From Rhodothermaceae bacterium (lineage in GTDB: Bacteria; Bacteroidota; Rhodothermia; Rhodothermales; Bin80): a stretch of 64,000 nucleotides of DNA. Below, piece by piece: positions 27,179 through 36,350 of the stretch. Every line of letters starts with the position of its first letter. The first letter of the stretch is position 1. The notes under the pieces are model-generated. The model did not search any database. It worked only from the letters and a program-made list of their open reading frames with translations, and was not told the DNA's origin. Both the position numbers and the translations under genes were made by a program. Location: the NCBI GenBank assembly GCA_009841335.1, contig VXLY01000079.1:1-64000 (forward strand), given 5' to 3'.

Positions 27179-27865
27179 ATGGCAAAAATCGTCGCACTAG
27201 TCTGTGTTTTGATCAGCCTCAATGCTGCCGCATGCACAAGTTCTCAAACTGCCCTAAATAACACTTCCTACGCTGACCATATAGGTATCATTGATCTCCC
27301 CACGTTGGTAAACTCTCCGGCTGGCCCCCTGCAGCATGCTGCTTACAATGGAGCCGACAACAAAAAAGTTTTCGTGTCCTTCCTGGTAGACGAAACAGGA
27401 CAGATTGTGAATCCCATCGCAGTGCATCACACGGATGATGTCATAACGCAAAAAGCCGTTAGAGCACTTGAGCACGTACGCTTTGAACCCGGTCGCATTG
27501 GATTACAGCCAATCAGTGTCGAGATGACTATGCCTGTCTCCTTCCGTGGGCAGAACAATGCACCAGATCTGTATGACTTCCTGGACCAGGTCCCCATCTT
27601 ACTCGGAAGCATGGAATCTCTTGTTAAGGAAATTCAGTACCCCGACCGTGCGCGTCGAGCTAATCTCGAGGGACGTGTCACAGTGGCCTTCATTGTTGAC
27701 GTGAATGGAGCTGTCCGCCGCCCCACCGTTACGCAAAGCCTCGGGGCAGGCTGTGACGAAGAGGCGCTGCGGGCCATTCAACTCGCACGCTTTGCACCGG
27801 GCCGGTTGGACGGTGTTCCTGTCAATGTAGTAACCTCCCTGACCTTCGTATTTACGCTGATCTGA
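27179..27865 (+). CDS. Lipoprotein with two TonB C-terminal-like domains
   Basis: 228 residues. A lipoprotein signal (VCVLISLNAAAC, Cys19) replaces the transmembrane helix of true TonB. The first TonB_C-like domain (about 30-120) is diverged and lacks the YP..AR motif. The second (about 130-228) is standard, with IQYPDRARRANLEGRVTV, GCDEEAL and a ..SLTFVFTLI end. Since it cannot span the inner membrane, it probably does not energise receptors. It may be a lipid-anchored periplasmic or surface protein using the domain for binding. It belongs to the same paralogous set as the genes at 21543 and 24995. Confidence 0.85.
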   Translation: MAKIVALVCVLISLNAAACTSSQTALNNTSYADHIGIIDLPTLVNSPAGPLQHAAYNGADNKKVFVSFLVDETGQIVNPIAVHHTDDVITQKAVRALEHVRFEPGRIGLQPISVEMTMPVSFRGQNNAPDLYDFLDQVPILLGSMESLVKEIQYPDRARRANLEGRVTVAFIVDVNGAVRRPTVTQSLGAGCDEEALRAIQLARFAPGRLDGVPVNVVTSLTFVFTLI

Positions 27866-27922
27866 TTGTTCATCAGACACGATCAAATACGACCAAAACC
27901 GATCAGCCTCAAACCTGAACCG

Positions 27923-28618
27923 TTACGGTTTACGGACCAGAACTTCTACACCGGAGTCAGTCCCGACAATAACTTCGGTGGCCAGTCCAACAAACAGACC
28001 GTGATCCAGCACACCTGGCATATCCAGCAATGTGCGACTGAGTGCAGCTGGGTCACCGATCGGACCAAACTGTGCATCAATTATCCAAAAACCCTGATCA
28101 GAAACTATCGGGCCGTCCTTCCGGAGCCCCAACCGCAACGCTGCTGCCGCACCCATAGCTTGAAGTGTCCGCAACACAACCGGTGCGGCCATGGGAATCA
28201 CCTCAATGGGCACCGGCATCTTTGTGCCCAGTTGCTTTACCAGTTTAGAAGTATCAACCAGTACGATAAACCTGTCCGCCTGACTGGCAACAAGCTTCTC
28301 GCGTGTATGTGCAGCCCCCCTACCCTTGATTAGGTCAAGCACAGGACTGACTTCGTCGGCCCCGTCAACCGCAATATCCAGCCTTCCCTCAATATCATCA
28401 AAAGTACAAATTGGTACTCCCTGCGCACGTGCTTCAAGCTCAGCCGAACTGGAAGTTGGTATTCCCTTGATCAACAAACCTTCTTCCCGAATTCTGCGCC
28501 CAAGAGCCGCTATTGCGAACGCTGTAGTGGAACCCGTGCCAAGGCCGACTGTCATACCGGACTCGACGTATTGTGCCGCATTCTCGCCTGCCTGTTTTTT
28601 GGCGAGGTTCTGGCTCAT
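27923..28618 (-). CDS. rpiA: Ribose-5-phosphate isomerase A
   Basis: 231 residues, normal length. It interconverts ribose-5-phosphate and ribulose-5-phosphate in the pentose phosphate pathway. Visible motifs are GLGTGSTTAFAI (phosphate loop), the catalytic DGADEV, and the KGRGAAHTREK loop, where the family usually has KGGGGA..REK. The ATG shares a base with the stop of the permease gene before it (TAATG), so it is translated from the same transcript as the two ABC permeases. Confidence 0.96.
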   Translation of the reverse strand: MSQNLAKKQAGENAAQYVESGMTVGLGTGSTTAFAIAALGRRIREEGLLIKGIPTSSSAELEARAQGVPICTFDDIEGRLDIAVDGADEVSPVLDLIKGRGAAHTREKLVASQADRFIVLVDTSKLVKQLGTKMPVPIEVIPMAAPVVLRTLQAMGAAAALRLGLRKDGPIVSDQGFWIIDAQFGPIGDPAALSRTLLDMPGVLDHGLFVGLATEVIVGTDSGVEVLVRKP

Positions 28619-29841
28619 TACTCGTGCCTTAACGATTCTATCGGATCCAGGCCTGCTGCCTTATAAGCCGGATACACTCCAAAAACCAACGCAATCAAGG
28701 TGACGCCAATTACAGCACCGATCGCCCAAGTCCAAGGGAAGACGAACGAGGCATCAAACACCCACCCGAGAATGTTGCCGCCCAAAACCCCGACGAGGAT
28801 ACCCATAATTCCACCAATTTGACATAGAAAGATCGCCTCGTACAAGAATTGACTCAACACATCCCGTCTTCGCGCACCCACAGCCTTTCTTACACCAATC
28901 TCGCGAGTACGCTCAGCCACTGAAACAAGCATAATATTCATGACTCCTATACCAGCGGAAAGGAGCGTGATCAGGCCAACGGCTGCTCCTCCCGCCTTGA
29001 CCTGGTTTGTAAAATTGGTGATTCCCCCAACAAAGGATTCTGTACTTTCTATCTCAAAATTATTTTCCTCGCCAGGCTGCACATTGCGGATTACCCGAAA
29101 AATACCTATGGCTTCCTCTATCGCTTCATCTATTGTCTCCATTGACGGGGTCTGCACTTTAATCTCTATGTCCCGCCATGCGGCGCTGTAGCTTTGAATA
29201 ATACGGGTAATGGGAGCCAGTGCTAGACGATCCATGCTGTTCCCAAATACTGCGCCTTTTTTGGCTAGTACACCGATCACTTGGTAGCGCCTACCATCAA
29301 CGATGATTTCTTTTCCGATCGAATTAATGTTTGGGAACAGCGTATCATCAAGTTCATGTCCGATAACCACTACATTTCGTCCTAACCGCACATCCAATGC
29401 AGTTACATTGCGCCCACGAGCAACATCAAATCCGTTCGTGCCAACCCAATGCTCATTAACACCTAAGTGTATCACTACGGGATCTGTTTTCTGGTCTCCA
29501 TACCGGGCTTCATCTGAATCTCCAGCTACAAGGGTTGGACTCACCGCAGACGGCAACTGTGCACGCTCCGCGTACTGGCGCACTTGTTCGTAAGTAATGT
29601 TTGGTCGTGCGCGATATCGCGAACCGGAACGGTTAAATCCACCAGACTTGTAGATGGTGAACGTAGTTGCACCGAAAGATTCGACGGTAGAAACCACCTT
29701 GGTCTCTATGACCTGAACCGCAGTTACAGCTACAATAATGGCAAATACACCAATTACAATGCCCAATAGTGTAAGCATGGAGCGCAGCTTATGGCTGCGT
29801 AGGATCCCCCAAGCAAGTCGCACAAATTCCAGGTTAAACAT
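28618..29841 (-). CDS. MacB/FtsX-type ABC transporter permease (second of pair)
   Basis: 407 residues from the ATG at 29841, one base after the stop of the first permease; a TTG start 24 bases upstream would overlap that gene. N-terminal transmembrane helix with SMLTLLGIVIGVFAII, a large periplasmic MacB_PCD domain, and a C-terminal FtsX domain with three helices containing VAERTREIGVRKAVGA. Such permeases move lipoproteins, peptides or drugs by mechanotransmission with an ATPase. No ATPase is in the locus. Confidence 0.93.
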   Translation of the reverse strand: MFNLEFVRLAWGILRSHKLRSMLTLLGIVIGVFAIIVAVTAVQVIETKVVSTVESFGATTFTIYKSGGFNRSGSRYRARPNITYEQVRQYAERAQLPSAVSPTLVAGDSDEARYGDQKTDPVVIHLGVNEHWVGTNGFDVARGRNVTALDVRLGRNVVVIGHELDDTLFPNINSIGKEIIVDGRRYQVIGVLAKKGAVFGNSMDRLALAPITRIIQSYSAAWRDIEIKVQTPSMETIDEAIEEAIGIFRVIRNVQPGEENNFEIESTESFVGGITNFTNQVKAGGAAVGLITLLSAGIGVMNIMLVSVAERTREIGVRKAVGARRRDVLSQFLYEAIFLCQIGGIMGILVGVLGGNILGWVFDASFVFPWTWAIGAVIGVTLIALVFGVYPAYKAAGLDPIESLRHE

Positions 29842-29842
29842 A

Positions 29843-31084
29843 TTAGCCGTAACGTAATGCGTCAATTGGGTTCAGGCGGGCCGCGTTCCAGGCAGGTACT
29901 ACACCAAAGGATACTCCTACCAGCACACAAATTCCAAACGCTAAAAGAACCGTGCCTGTGGCCAGAACCGCCGGTATAATTTGATTGATAATGGCCGTGA
30001 TCCCTAGAGATAACGCCACCCCGCAAGCTCCGGCAGCAATACAAACCAAAACTGACTCGATGAGAAACTGTGCCAGCACGGCACGTCTACTAGCCCCTAC
30101 CGCCTTTCGAATACCAATCTCTTTGGTGCGCTCCTTCACCGTTACAAACATAATATTCATAACCCCAATACCACCAACCACCAGAGCAAGTCCCGTAAGG
30201 AAGATGCCAATCGCGTAGACTACCGCCTTTATCGTTGCCAATTGCTCACGGAATGCCTCCGTCTTATTGATTTCAAAATTGTTCTCTTCCAACGCATCAA
30301 GTCCCCTGGCAGCACGCATGATGCCCGTCAACTCCTCTTCAAGTAAGGGGACGGCATCCCCGGACCCGGCATTAACCTTAATCGTTACGCTCCTGAAGCG
30401 CCCAAAATGACGCTCAAAAGTTGTGAGCGGAATCTGTGCCTGCTCGTCGAACGAGAACATGCCAAAAAACTTGCCCTGCTTTTCCAACACCCCGATCACC
30501 TCGAATCGCTTACCACCCAAACGGATCGTTTTGCCCAGCGCCTGTTCGTTTGGAAAAAGAGACTCACGCACAGCATCACCAATTACCACCACGTTGCGGC
30601 CAACCAGGTTATCCAAGTCATTATACCAGCGCCCTTCCACAAGGTCTACATTATCTACCCTTGCTATTTCGGGAGTTGATCCTTGGATGTGTACGCCATA
30701 CATGGCGCGATCGCGATAACGAATTGGGCGACTCGTATCAACCAGCGGAGCTACTGCGACTGCATACTGAGAGCGCTCGCGAATATGTTCTGCCAAGTCT
30801 GAACGAAGGTCTGGTCGAGACCATTGCCGTCGCCTTTCATCTCCCTCAACAAACCAGCCCGTCTTCTCAACATAGATTGCGTTAGTGCCTAGCAAGGCTA
30901 AGGAACGATTCATCGCCCCTTCCAGACCATTGATGATCGTAAACATCGCAGTCACAGTCACAATCCCGATGATAATACCGAGCATCGTTAACCCGCTGCG
31001 CAGACGATTTGAGACGAGGGAGCGCAGAGCGATGTTCAACCCCTCCCAGATTTCGATGAAAAAATGAATCAAAGCGGAAATCAT
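29843..31084 (-). CDS. MacB/FtsX-type ABC transporter permease (first of pair)
   Basis: 413 residues from the ATG at 31084 (a GTG start five codons upstream is possible). Same architecture as its partner: N-terminal helix with SGLTMLGIIIGIVTVT, periplasmic MacB_PCD domain, and C-terminal FtsX segment with VKERTKEIGIRKAVGA. The two proteins are paralogous, sharing motifs such as VGRNVVVIG and the EENNFEI stretch. They probably form a heterodimer. It is the first gene of the permease-permease-rpiA unit, divergent from the small gene at 31266. Confidence 0.93.
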   Translation of the reverse strand: MISALIHFFIEIWEGLNIALRSLVSNRLRSGLTMLGIIIGIVTVTAMFTIINGLEGAMNRSLALLGTNAIYVEKTGWFVEGDERRRQWSRPDLRSDLAEHIRERSQYAVAVAPLVDTSRPIRYRDRAMYGVHIQGSTPEIARVDNVDLVEGRWYNDLDNLVGRNVVVIGDAVRESLFPNEQALGKTIRLGGKRFEVIGVLEKQGKFFGMFSFDEQAQIPLTTFERHFGRFRSVTIKVNAGSGDAVPLLEEELTGIMRAARGLDALEENNFEINKTEAFREQLATIKAVVYAIGIFLTGLALVVGGIGVMNIMFVTVKERTKEIGIRKAVGASRRAVLAQFLIESVLVCIAAGACGVALSLGITAIINQIIPAVLATGTVLLAFGICVLVGVSFGVVPAWNAARLNPIDALRYG

Positions 31085-31265
31085 ATACTGCCGGAGCACT
31101 TTCTAGCATGTACGCAAACGCAATACTCGTGTTGCACACCCCTCGCAACAAAAACGCATTGACCTTTGGTCGCCCTGACCCTACCTGCACAGATTGGACA
31201 TTTAGTTCGGTTATCGCGTAGAACGCGCGGGGGTCTGTATCTGCTCACGCGTTCGCTCGTTCGGT

Positions 31266-31427
31266 ATGAAAAGCAAGATTCACATTATTGCTGAGTTTAT
31301 GCGATTCTTGCGGGTACGCAAGAAATATTGGCTGATGCCCATTGTGGGACTCCTCCTGCTGTTGAGCCTTCTCATCGTTTTAACTCAGGGATCGGCGTTG
31401 GCACCGTTTATTTACTCCCTGTTCTGA
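31266..31427 (+). CDS. DUF5989-type small membrane protein
   Basis: 53 residues: a basic start (FMRFLRVRKKYWLMP), one transmembrane helix (VGLLLLLSLLIVL), then TQGSALAPFIYSLF. This matches from memory the small DUF5989 family, which is usually found beside SxtJ-like membrane proteins and carbamoyltransferases. Neither is present here; the next gene is parA. The function is unknown. Confidence 0.8.
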   Translation: MKSKIHIIAEFMRFLRVRKKYWLMPIVGLLLLLSLLIVLTQGSALAPFIYSLF

Positions 31428-31501
31428 TTTGCGGCTGCTTCCATCTCCCATAACAAATAAACTTTGTGCGCCCCCAAACCGTACGTGAGTGAACTCTAGG
31501 C

Positions 31502-32311
31502 ATGGGTCAGATAATAGCGATTGCCAACCAAAAGGGCGGCGTTGGAAAGACTACAACTGCAATCAACCTCGCAGCTTCCTTGGCTGTGGAGGAGCGTATG
31601 ACGCTGCTTGTAGACATGGATCCACAGGGTAACGGAACTTCAGGGCTTGGACACGATGTCAAAAGCACGGGGCCTTCGGTGTATGAGGTCATCATTGGAA
31701 CGGCAACACCAGATGAAGTAGTCACCAGTACGGAAGTGCCAAATCTGGACCTGCTGCCCGCCAACATTAACCTCGTAGGGGCAGAAGTTGAGCTTATTAG
31801 TGTTACAAGACGTGAACGCCTTCTAAAGCATGCACTGAGCGAGATCACAAAGAAATATGACTATGTGATCATTGACTGTCCCCCTTCTCTTGGACTCCTG
31901 ACCGTCAACTCGCTCACTGCTGCCGACAGTGTTATTATTCCCGTACAAGTGGAATATTTTGCCCTTGAAGGACTTGGGTTACTGCTCAATACCATCAAAA
32001 TAATTCGCAATGGTCTCAACCCTGACCTACAAATTGCAGGTGTGCTCCTAACACTATATGATCAACGCCTGCGGCTTTCCCGCAGTGTACGCGACGAAGT
32101 GAAACGTTACTTTGGTGATCGGGTGTTTAGGACCATCATACACCGGAACGTTACGATCGCAGAAGCTCCAAGCTTCGGGAAGCCCGTAGTAATGCATGAT
32201 GCGACCAGCACCGGGGCCCGTAACTATCGTGCCCTCGCGAGGGAAATCCTCCAGCTTTCCACTTTTTCCAGTACTGGTACTCCGCGCTTTACTTCCACAT
32301 CGAACAGCTGA
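31502..32311 (+). CDS. parA: Chromosome-partitioning ATPase ParA/Soj
   Basis: 269 residues. The deviant Walker A box KGGVGKTT is at 11-18, Walker A' is VDMDPQGN, and Walker B is IIDCPPSLG. It has no N-terminal helix-turn-helix, so it is the small chromosomal Soj type. It segregates the origin region together with ParB. parB follows by about 55 bases and a DUF5683 gene comes next, an order common in Bacteroidota. Confidence 0.96.
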   Translation: MGQIIAIANQKGGVGKTTTAINLAASLAVEERMTLLVDMDPQGNGTSGLGHDVKSTGPSVYEVIIGTATPDEVVTSTEVPNLDLLPANINLVGAEVELISVTRRERLLKHALSEITKKYDYVIIDCPPSLGLLTVNSLTAADSVIIPVQVEYFALEGLGLLLNTIKIIRNGLNPDLQIAGVLLTLYDQRLRLSRSVRDEVKRYFGDRVFRTIIHRNVTIAEAPSFGKPVVMHDATSTGARNYRALAREILQLSTFSSTGTPRFTSTSNS

Positions 32312-32367
32312 TCCAGCAAATGGTACATTGCGGGGAGTTACTGTAAATATCCTCCTCCAGTGTGCAC

Positions 32368-33255
32368 ATGTCAGAAAAAAAGACTGCGCTTGGACGCGGA
32401 TTAGGTGCCCTGCTTGACCATGAAGGACTCCTCCGTTCCAAAGAGGATGCTCATACATTGGTTAGTGGCACATTCGCATTACCCCTGAGTGCGATCAAGC
32501 CTAATCCGTACCAGCCCCGACAGGATTTTAAGCCTGAATCACTTGATTCACTAGCTCAGTCCATCAGGCAACTGGGAGTAATTCAGCCAATCACCGTCCG
32601 TGCCATAAACGATGGTGAATTTGAGCTAATCAGCGGCGAGCGACGCCTGTGCGCTGCCAAACTGGCAGGAATAGAGAAAATTCCGGCCTATATCCGACCG
32701 GCAAAAGGCGAGCAAATGCTCGAAATGGCCCTGGTTGAAAATATTCAACGGGAAGAGCTCAACCCGATTGATGTTGCCCTCGGCTATCAACGACTCATTG
32801 ACGAATACGAGCTGACACAGGAAGACGTCGCCCGCAGGGTCGGTAAAAAACGCTCAACTATTGCAAATTTCTTACGCCTCCTGCACCTACCGCCCAATAT
32901 CCAAATCGGACTTCGGGAGAACGCCCTCACACCCGGCCACGCTCGCGCTTTACTAGCCCTTCGAAACGAGAAAACCCAGCAAAAACTTTTTAGAGAGATA
33001 CAGCGCCAGGACCTCAGCGTGCGTGAAGTAGAAAGACGTGTAAAACTCCAACAAAAACAGACTCGTAAACCAAAAACAACAGCTATCCTCCGCAATCCCC
33101 ATATAGTTGATATCGAAAACGAGCTGCGCAAATTCTTGGGGACAAAAGTGCGCGTAAAGGAATCAACACAGGATCGAGGCCAAATCGAAATCCACTACTA
33201 CTCGAAAGAAGATTTTTCGCGCGTGCTCGAATTACTCACCGGCGCTGTCCAGTAG
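32368..33255 (+). CDS. parB: Chromosome-partitioning protein ParB/Spo0J
   Basis: 295 residues from the ATG at 32368 (a GTG two codons earlier is also possible). N-terminal LGRGLGALL start, CTP/NTPase-type ParB domain with NPYQPR, SGERR and ENIQREELNPID, a helix-turn-helix (LTQEDVARRVGKKRSTIANFLRLL), then a C-terminal dimerisation region. It binds parS. I found no clear parS site in the window by eye. Confidence 0.95.
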   Translation: MSEKKTALGRGLGALLDHEGLLRSKEDAHTLVSGTFALPLSAIKPNPYQPRQDFKPESLDSLAQSIRQLGVIQPITVRAINDGEFELISGERRLCAAKLAGIEKIPAYIRPAKGEQMLEMALVENIQREELNPIDVALGYQRLIDEYELTQEDVARRVGKKRSTIANFLRLLHLPPNIQIGLRENALTPGHARALLALRNEKTQQKLFREIQRQDLSVREVERRVKLQQKQTRKPKTTAILRNPHIVDIENELRKFLGTKVRVKESTQDRGQIEIHYYSKEDFSRVLELLTGAVQ

Positions 33256-33256
33256 A

Positions 33257-33877
33257 ATGGTTCATCCCACACTGAGAGCCTCCACACTCGTTGGCCTGTG
33301 CCTTCTGCTGGTAATCCCATCATCTGTTCAAGGTCAGTTGGATCCTCTGATGACGGATTCAGCATTTGTCCATCCAAGCCCGAACAAAGCCCTACGGCGT
33401 GCAATAGTGCCCGGATGGGGACAGCTATATAACCGCGAGTACTATAAGGTGCCCATTGTTTACGTAGGTATTGCCGCCCTCGTCGGTTCTGCTCTTTTGG
33501 TTAACAGAAGATACCGGCTTTACCGACATGCCTACCTTTATACCGCACGCACCGATCAGGACGGAATTCCTATATTCCCTCACTATGCAAGTGACTATGC
33601 CGAGCTTATTAGCGACCTAGGACTGAACCCCGAGTCAAGCTTGATGCCAGAAGAGATCGCAGCACGTCGCGCCAGATTAGAACCTCAGTTCCGTGCTAAC
33701 CGGGATAACCTGCGACGCAATAGAGACCTATTGTACTTCGGCACAATCGCATGGTACGGACTCACGATCCTAGATGCATACGTAAGTGCACATTTAGCAG
33801 AGTTTGACGTAGACGAATCGCTGACTATAAGAGTAGTGGGAGGGCCAGAACGGCTCGGGCTTGCGATCACTTGGTAA
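33257..33877 (+). CDS. DUF5683 membrane protein
   Basis: 206 residues: signal peptide (..LVIPSSVQGQ), then KALRRAIVPGWGQLYNREYYKVPIVYVG, the DUF5683 core, and further hydrophobic segments. In Bacteroidota it commonly follows parB. It starts one base after the parB stop. Its function is unknown; an envelope role is inferred from its signal and helices. Confidence 0.85.
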   Translation: MVHPTLRASTLVGLCLLLVIPSSVQGQLDPLMTDSAFVHPSPNKALRRAIVPGWGQLYNREYYKVPIVYVGIAALVGSALLVNRRYRLYRHAYLYTARTDQDGIPIFPHYASDYAELISDLGLNPESSLMPEEIAARRARLEPQFRANRDNLRRNRDLLYFGTIAWYGLTILDAYVSAHLAEFDVDESLTIRVVGGPERLGLAITW

Positions 33878-33898
33878 TTTTGACCATTGTTGTGTGGT

Positions 33899-35011
33899 AT
33901 GGCACGCATTATATACGCACTTAGTGGACAGGGACGTGGTCATACGTCCCGGGGCATGGCCGTAGCCGAGGGACTGCGTGGACGCGGACATCGTGTGCGA
34001 TTTTGCGGGGGCGGAGCAGCACAGAAGATCTTGCAGGCCCAGGGAGAAAATGTAATCCCTGTGCGACAACTGCAAACGGTCCTACGGAACAATACGATCC
34101 AGGCGCGGGCGACCATCTTGGCGAATTGGCCATCAATCCGTAACCTCGATCAAATTGTACGCAAACTGGCCGATCAAATCAGCGAATGGAAGGCTGATAT
34201 GGTCATCACGGATTTCGAGGCATTTTCCTGGCGAGCAGCCAATCTTCTGGATCTCCCGGTGATCTCTCTCAATCATCAACAAATTGTCACGGAGACCTGC
34301 TATGCACTCCCCACCCGACACAAATATCACGCCAATCTTGCACGTATAGTGATTAATATCGTCGCACCACGCACACCCAACAGACTCCTGTTATCGTCTT
34401 TCTTCTATCCCGAAGTGAAACGTCCGGAAATAACGACCATTGTTCCTCCTATCATTCGCTCCGAGATCGTCCAGATTGAACCAACTGAAGGAGAGCATGT
34501 CCTGGTCTACTACAACCAGCCGGAGGGAAGTCAAGCACTGCTGGAGCACTTGCGTACAGACGGTCGCCGTTACATCGTTTATAACTTTCCCAAACCCGGA
34601 AACACCTCCAACTACCCGAACATAACCTTTAAGCCTGCGTGCGTTGAAGAATTTCTGGAAGATCTGGCCGATTGCAGAGGCGTTTTATGTACAGCCGGAT
34701 TCACGTTACTTAGTGAATCTCTTTACCTGGGGAAACCACTGATGGTCGTACCTAATCGTGGTATCTTTGAACAAACACTTAACGCTATCTTTCTTGAGCG
34801 AGAAGCCTTGGGAAAAGCTGTAATTGGTCGAAATATATCCGTAGATGATTTAGCGCAATTTCATGCGTACATTGATTCCAAGGCGAACATGAACCGTTCA
34901 TCGAATGTTCGGGGGAATAGTGAGGCAATTGACCTGATTGAAAAAGAACTGCATCTATCTGCAACTTCCTGGGCCCACCTTCGTCCTGAATCACAGACAG
35001 CCCCCACTTGA
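33899..35011 (+). CDS. MurG-like glycosyltransferase (MJ1255 family)
   Basis: 370 residues from the ATG at 33899, 22 bases after the DUF5683 gene. N-terminal GQGRGHTSRGMAVAEGLRGRGH matches the nucleotide-free domain entry of the MurG-like MJ1255 group. The C-terminal domain ends with FTLLSESLYLGKPLMVVPN, the sugar-nucleotide-binding motif, and FEQTLNA. It probably transfers a sugar from a UDP donor to a lipid. It stands directly before the sphingolipid genes, so glycosylation of a sphingolipid is a fair guess. Confidence 0.8.
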   Translation: MARIIYALSGQGRGHTSRGMAVAEGLRGRGHRVRFCGGGAAQKILQAQGENVIPVRQLQTVLRNNTIQARATILANWPSIRNLDQIVRKLADQISEWKADMVITDFEAFSWRAANLLDLPVISLNHQQIVTETCYALPTRHKYHANLARIVINIVAPRTPNRLLLSSFFYPEVKRPEITTIVPPIIRSEIVQIEPTEGEHVLVYYNQPEGSQALLEHLRTDGRRYIVYNFPKPGNTSNYPNITFKPACVEEFLEDLADCRGVLCTAGFTLLSESLYLGKPLMVVPNRGIFEQTLNAIFLEREALGKAVIGRNISVDDLAQFHAYIDSKANMNRSSNVRGNSEAIDLIEKELHLSATSWAHLRPESQTAPT

Positions 35012-35086
35012 CGTTCAAACCTAGACGCTATTGCCATACGCTAAGGTATATTATCTATTCCTTGACTAAGCTTCTTTCCTCTCCAT

Positions 35087-36346
35087 ATGATTAACCCGGA
35101 CGAAGTACTGCCAGCAGAGCCCGCTATTTTTGGGAAAACACGGGCCTTCATGGCACCCGGGGCCTTGATCAATGAGGCAAAGAGGGCCAACCTCTATCCC
35201 TATTTCCGTGCAATTTCGCGCAGTGAGGGGACGAGGGCATTCATTGACGGCCGGGAGCTCATCATGGCCGGATCAAATAACTATCTGGGATTAACCAGTG
35301 ATCCACGTGTTAAGGAGGCTGCCAATGATGCAATTGCCCGATATGGGACTGGCTGCACGGGCAGTCGATTTTTGAATGGTACGCTTGATATTCATCTTGA
35401 GCTTGAAGCACGGCTGGCCGCTTTTATGCAAAAAGAGGCGTGTGTTCTGTTTTCAACGGGTTACATGACGAATATGGGCGTGATTCAGGGGATCACGTCC
35501 AAAAACGATCTGATCTTCTCGGATAAAGAGAACCATGCCTGCATTGTGGCCGGCACCCAGGTGAGTGCAGCCGACACATGGCGTTACCAGCATTTTAATA
35601 TGGCACATTTGCGTCGCCTTCTCGAGAAAGCCGACGCTGAAAGGCCGGAATCTGACAAACTCATCGTCACCGATGGTGTGTTCTCCATGAGTGGGCGAAT
35701 TGCTCCAATACCCGAACTAGTCAAACTTGCCAACGAGTTTGACGCCGCTCTGATGCTGGACGATGCCCATGCCGTTGGTGTGATTGGCCCAGGTGGACGG
35801 GGCTCCGCGGCCTATTTTGGATTGAATAAAGAAGTACCTCTGACCACAGGAACATTTTCAAAGAGCTTCTCTTCGCTGGGTGGTTTTGCAACTGGAGATC
35901 TTGATGTAATTGAGTATATCCGACACATGGCACCCGCGCACATCTTCAGTGCGTCTATGCCACCCAGCACCGTAGCAACCGTGCTCAAGTGTCTGGAAAT
36001 TCTCCAGGAAGAAACTTGGCGACTTGAACGCCTGTGGCAGATTTCGAACTATATGCGGGAGGGCTTTCGGAACGCCGGCTTTGATGTCTGGACCAGTGAA
36101 GCTCCTATCATCCCCGTCGTAGTTGGCAACGAGATGATGACCGCATTCCAATTCTGGACTGACCTACTGGAGGCAGGCATCTTTGTGAATCCGATCGTAC
36201 CGTGGCGCGGTGCTGTCCCTCGCGGCCTTACAATCATGCGTACATCATACATGGCGACGCACACTGATGAGGATTTGGACTTCATCCTTGATGCATTCTG
36301 CCGCGTAGGCCGCAAGCACGGAGTGTTGGCCAGCCCTGTGATATAG
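35087..36346 (+). CDS. spt: Serine palmitoyltransferase-like alpha-oxoamine synthase
   Basis: 419 residues, PLP-dependent fold type I. Markers are SNNYLGL, TGSRFLNGT, DDAHAVGVIG and the PLP lysine Lys259 in GTFSKSFSSLGG. The family joins an amino acid to an acyl thioester; closest in character are bacterial serine palmitoyltransferases of Bacteroidota, rather than BioF. The GNAT-type acyltransferase four bases downstream supports the sphingolipid reading. 2-Amino-3-ketobutyrate CoA ligase (Kbl) is an alternative, but no threonine dehydrogenase gene is next to it. Confidence 0.85.
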   Translation: MINPDEVLPAEPAIFGKTRAFMAPGALINEAKRANLYPYFRAISRSEGTRAFIDGRELIMAGSNNYLGLTSDPRVKEAANDAIARYGTGCTGSRFLNGTLDIHLELEARLAAFMQKEACVLFSTGYMTNMGVIQGITSKNDLIFSDKENHACIVAGTQVSAADTWRYQHFNMAHLRRLLEKADAERPESDKLIVTDGVFSMSGRIAPIPELVKLANEFDAALMLDDAHAVGVIGPGGRGSAAYFGLNKEVPLTTGTFSKSFSSLGGFATGDLDVIEYIRHMAPAHIFSASMPPSTVATVLKCLEILQEETWRLERLWQISNYMREGFRNAGFDVWTSEAPIIPVVVGNEMMTAFQFWTDLLEAGIFVNPIVPWRGAVPRGLTIMRTSYMATHTDEDLDFILDAFCRVGRKHGVLASPVI

Positions 36347-36350
36347 CAGT

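Noticed and set aside
31428-31501. Possible parS site near parA
   Set aside because: No TGTTNCACGTGNAACA-like palindrome was found here or elsewhere by eye.
34440-34625. Short frames inside the glycosyltransferase gene
   Set aside because: Out-of-frame shadows of a well-supported gene.
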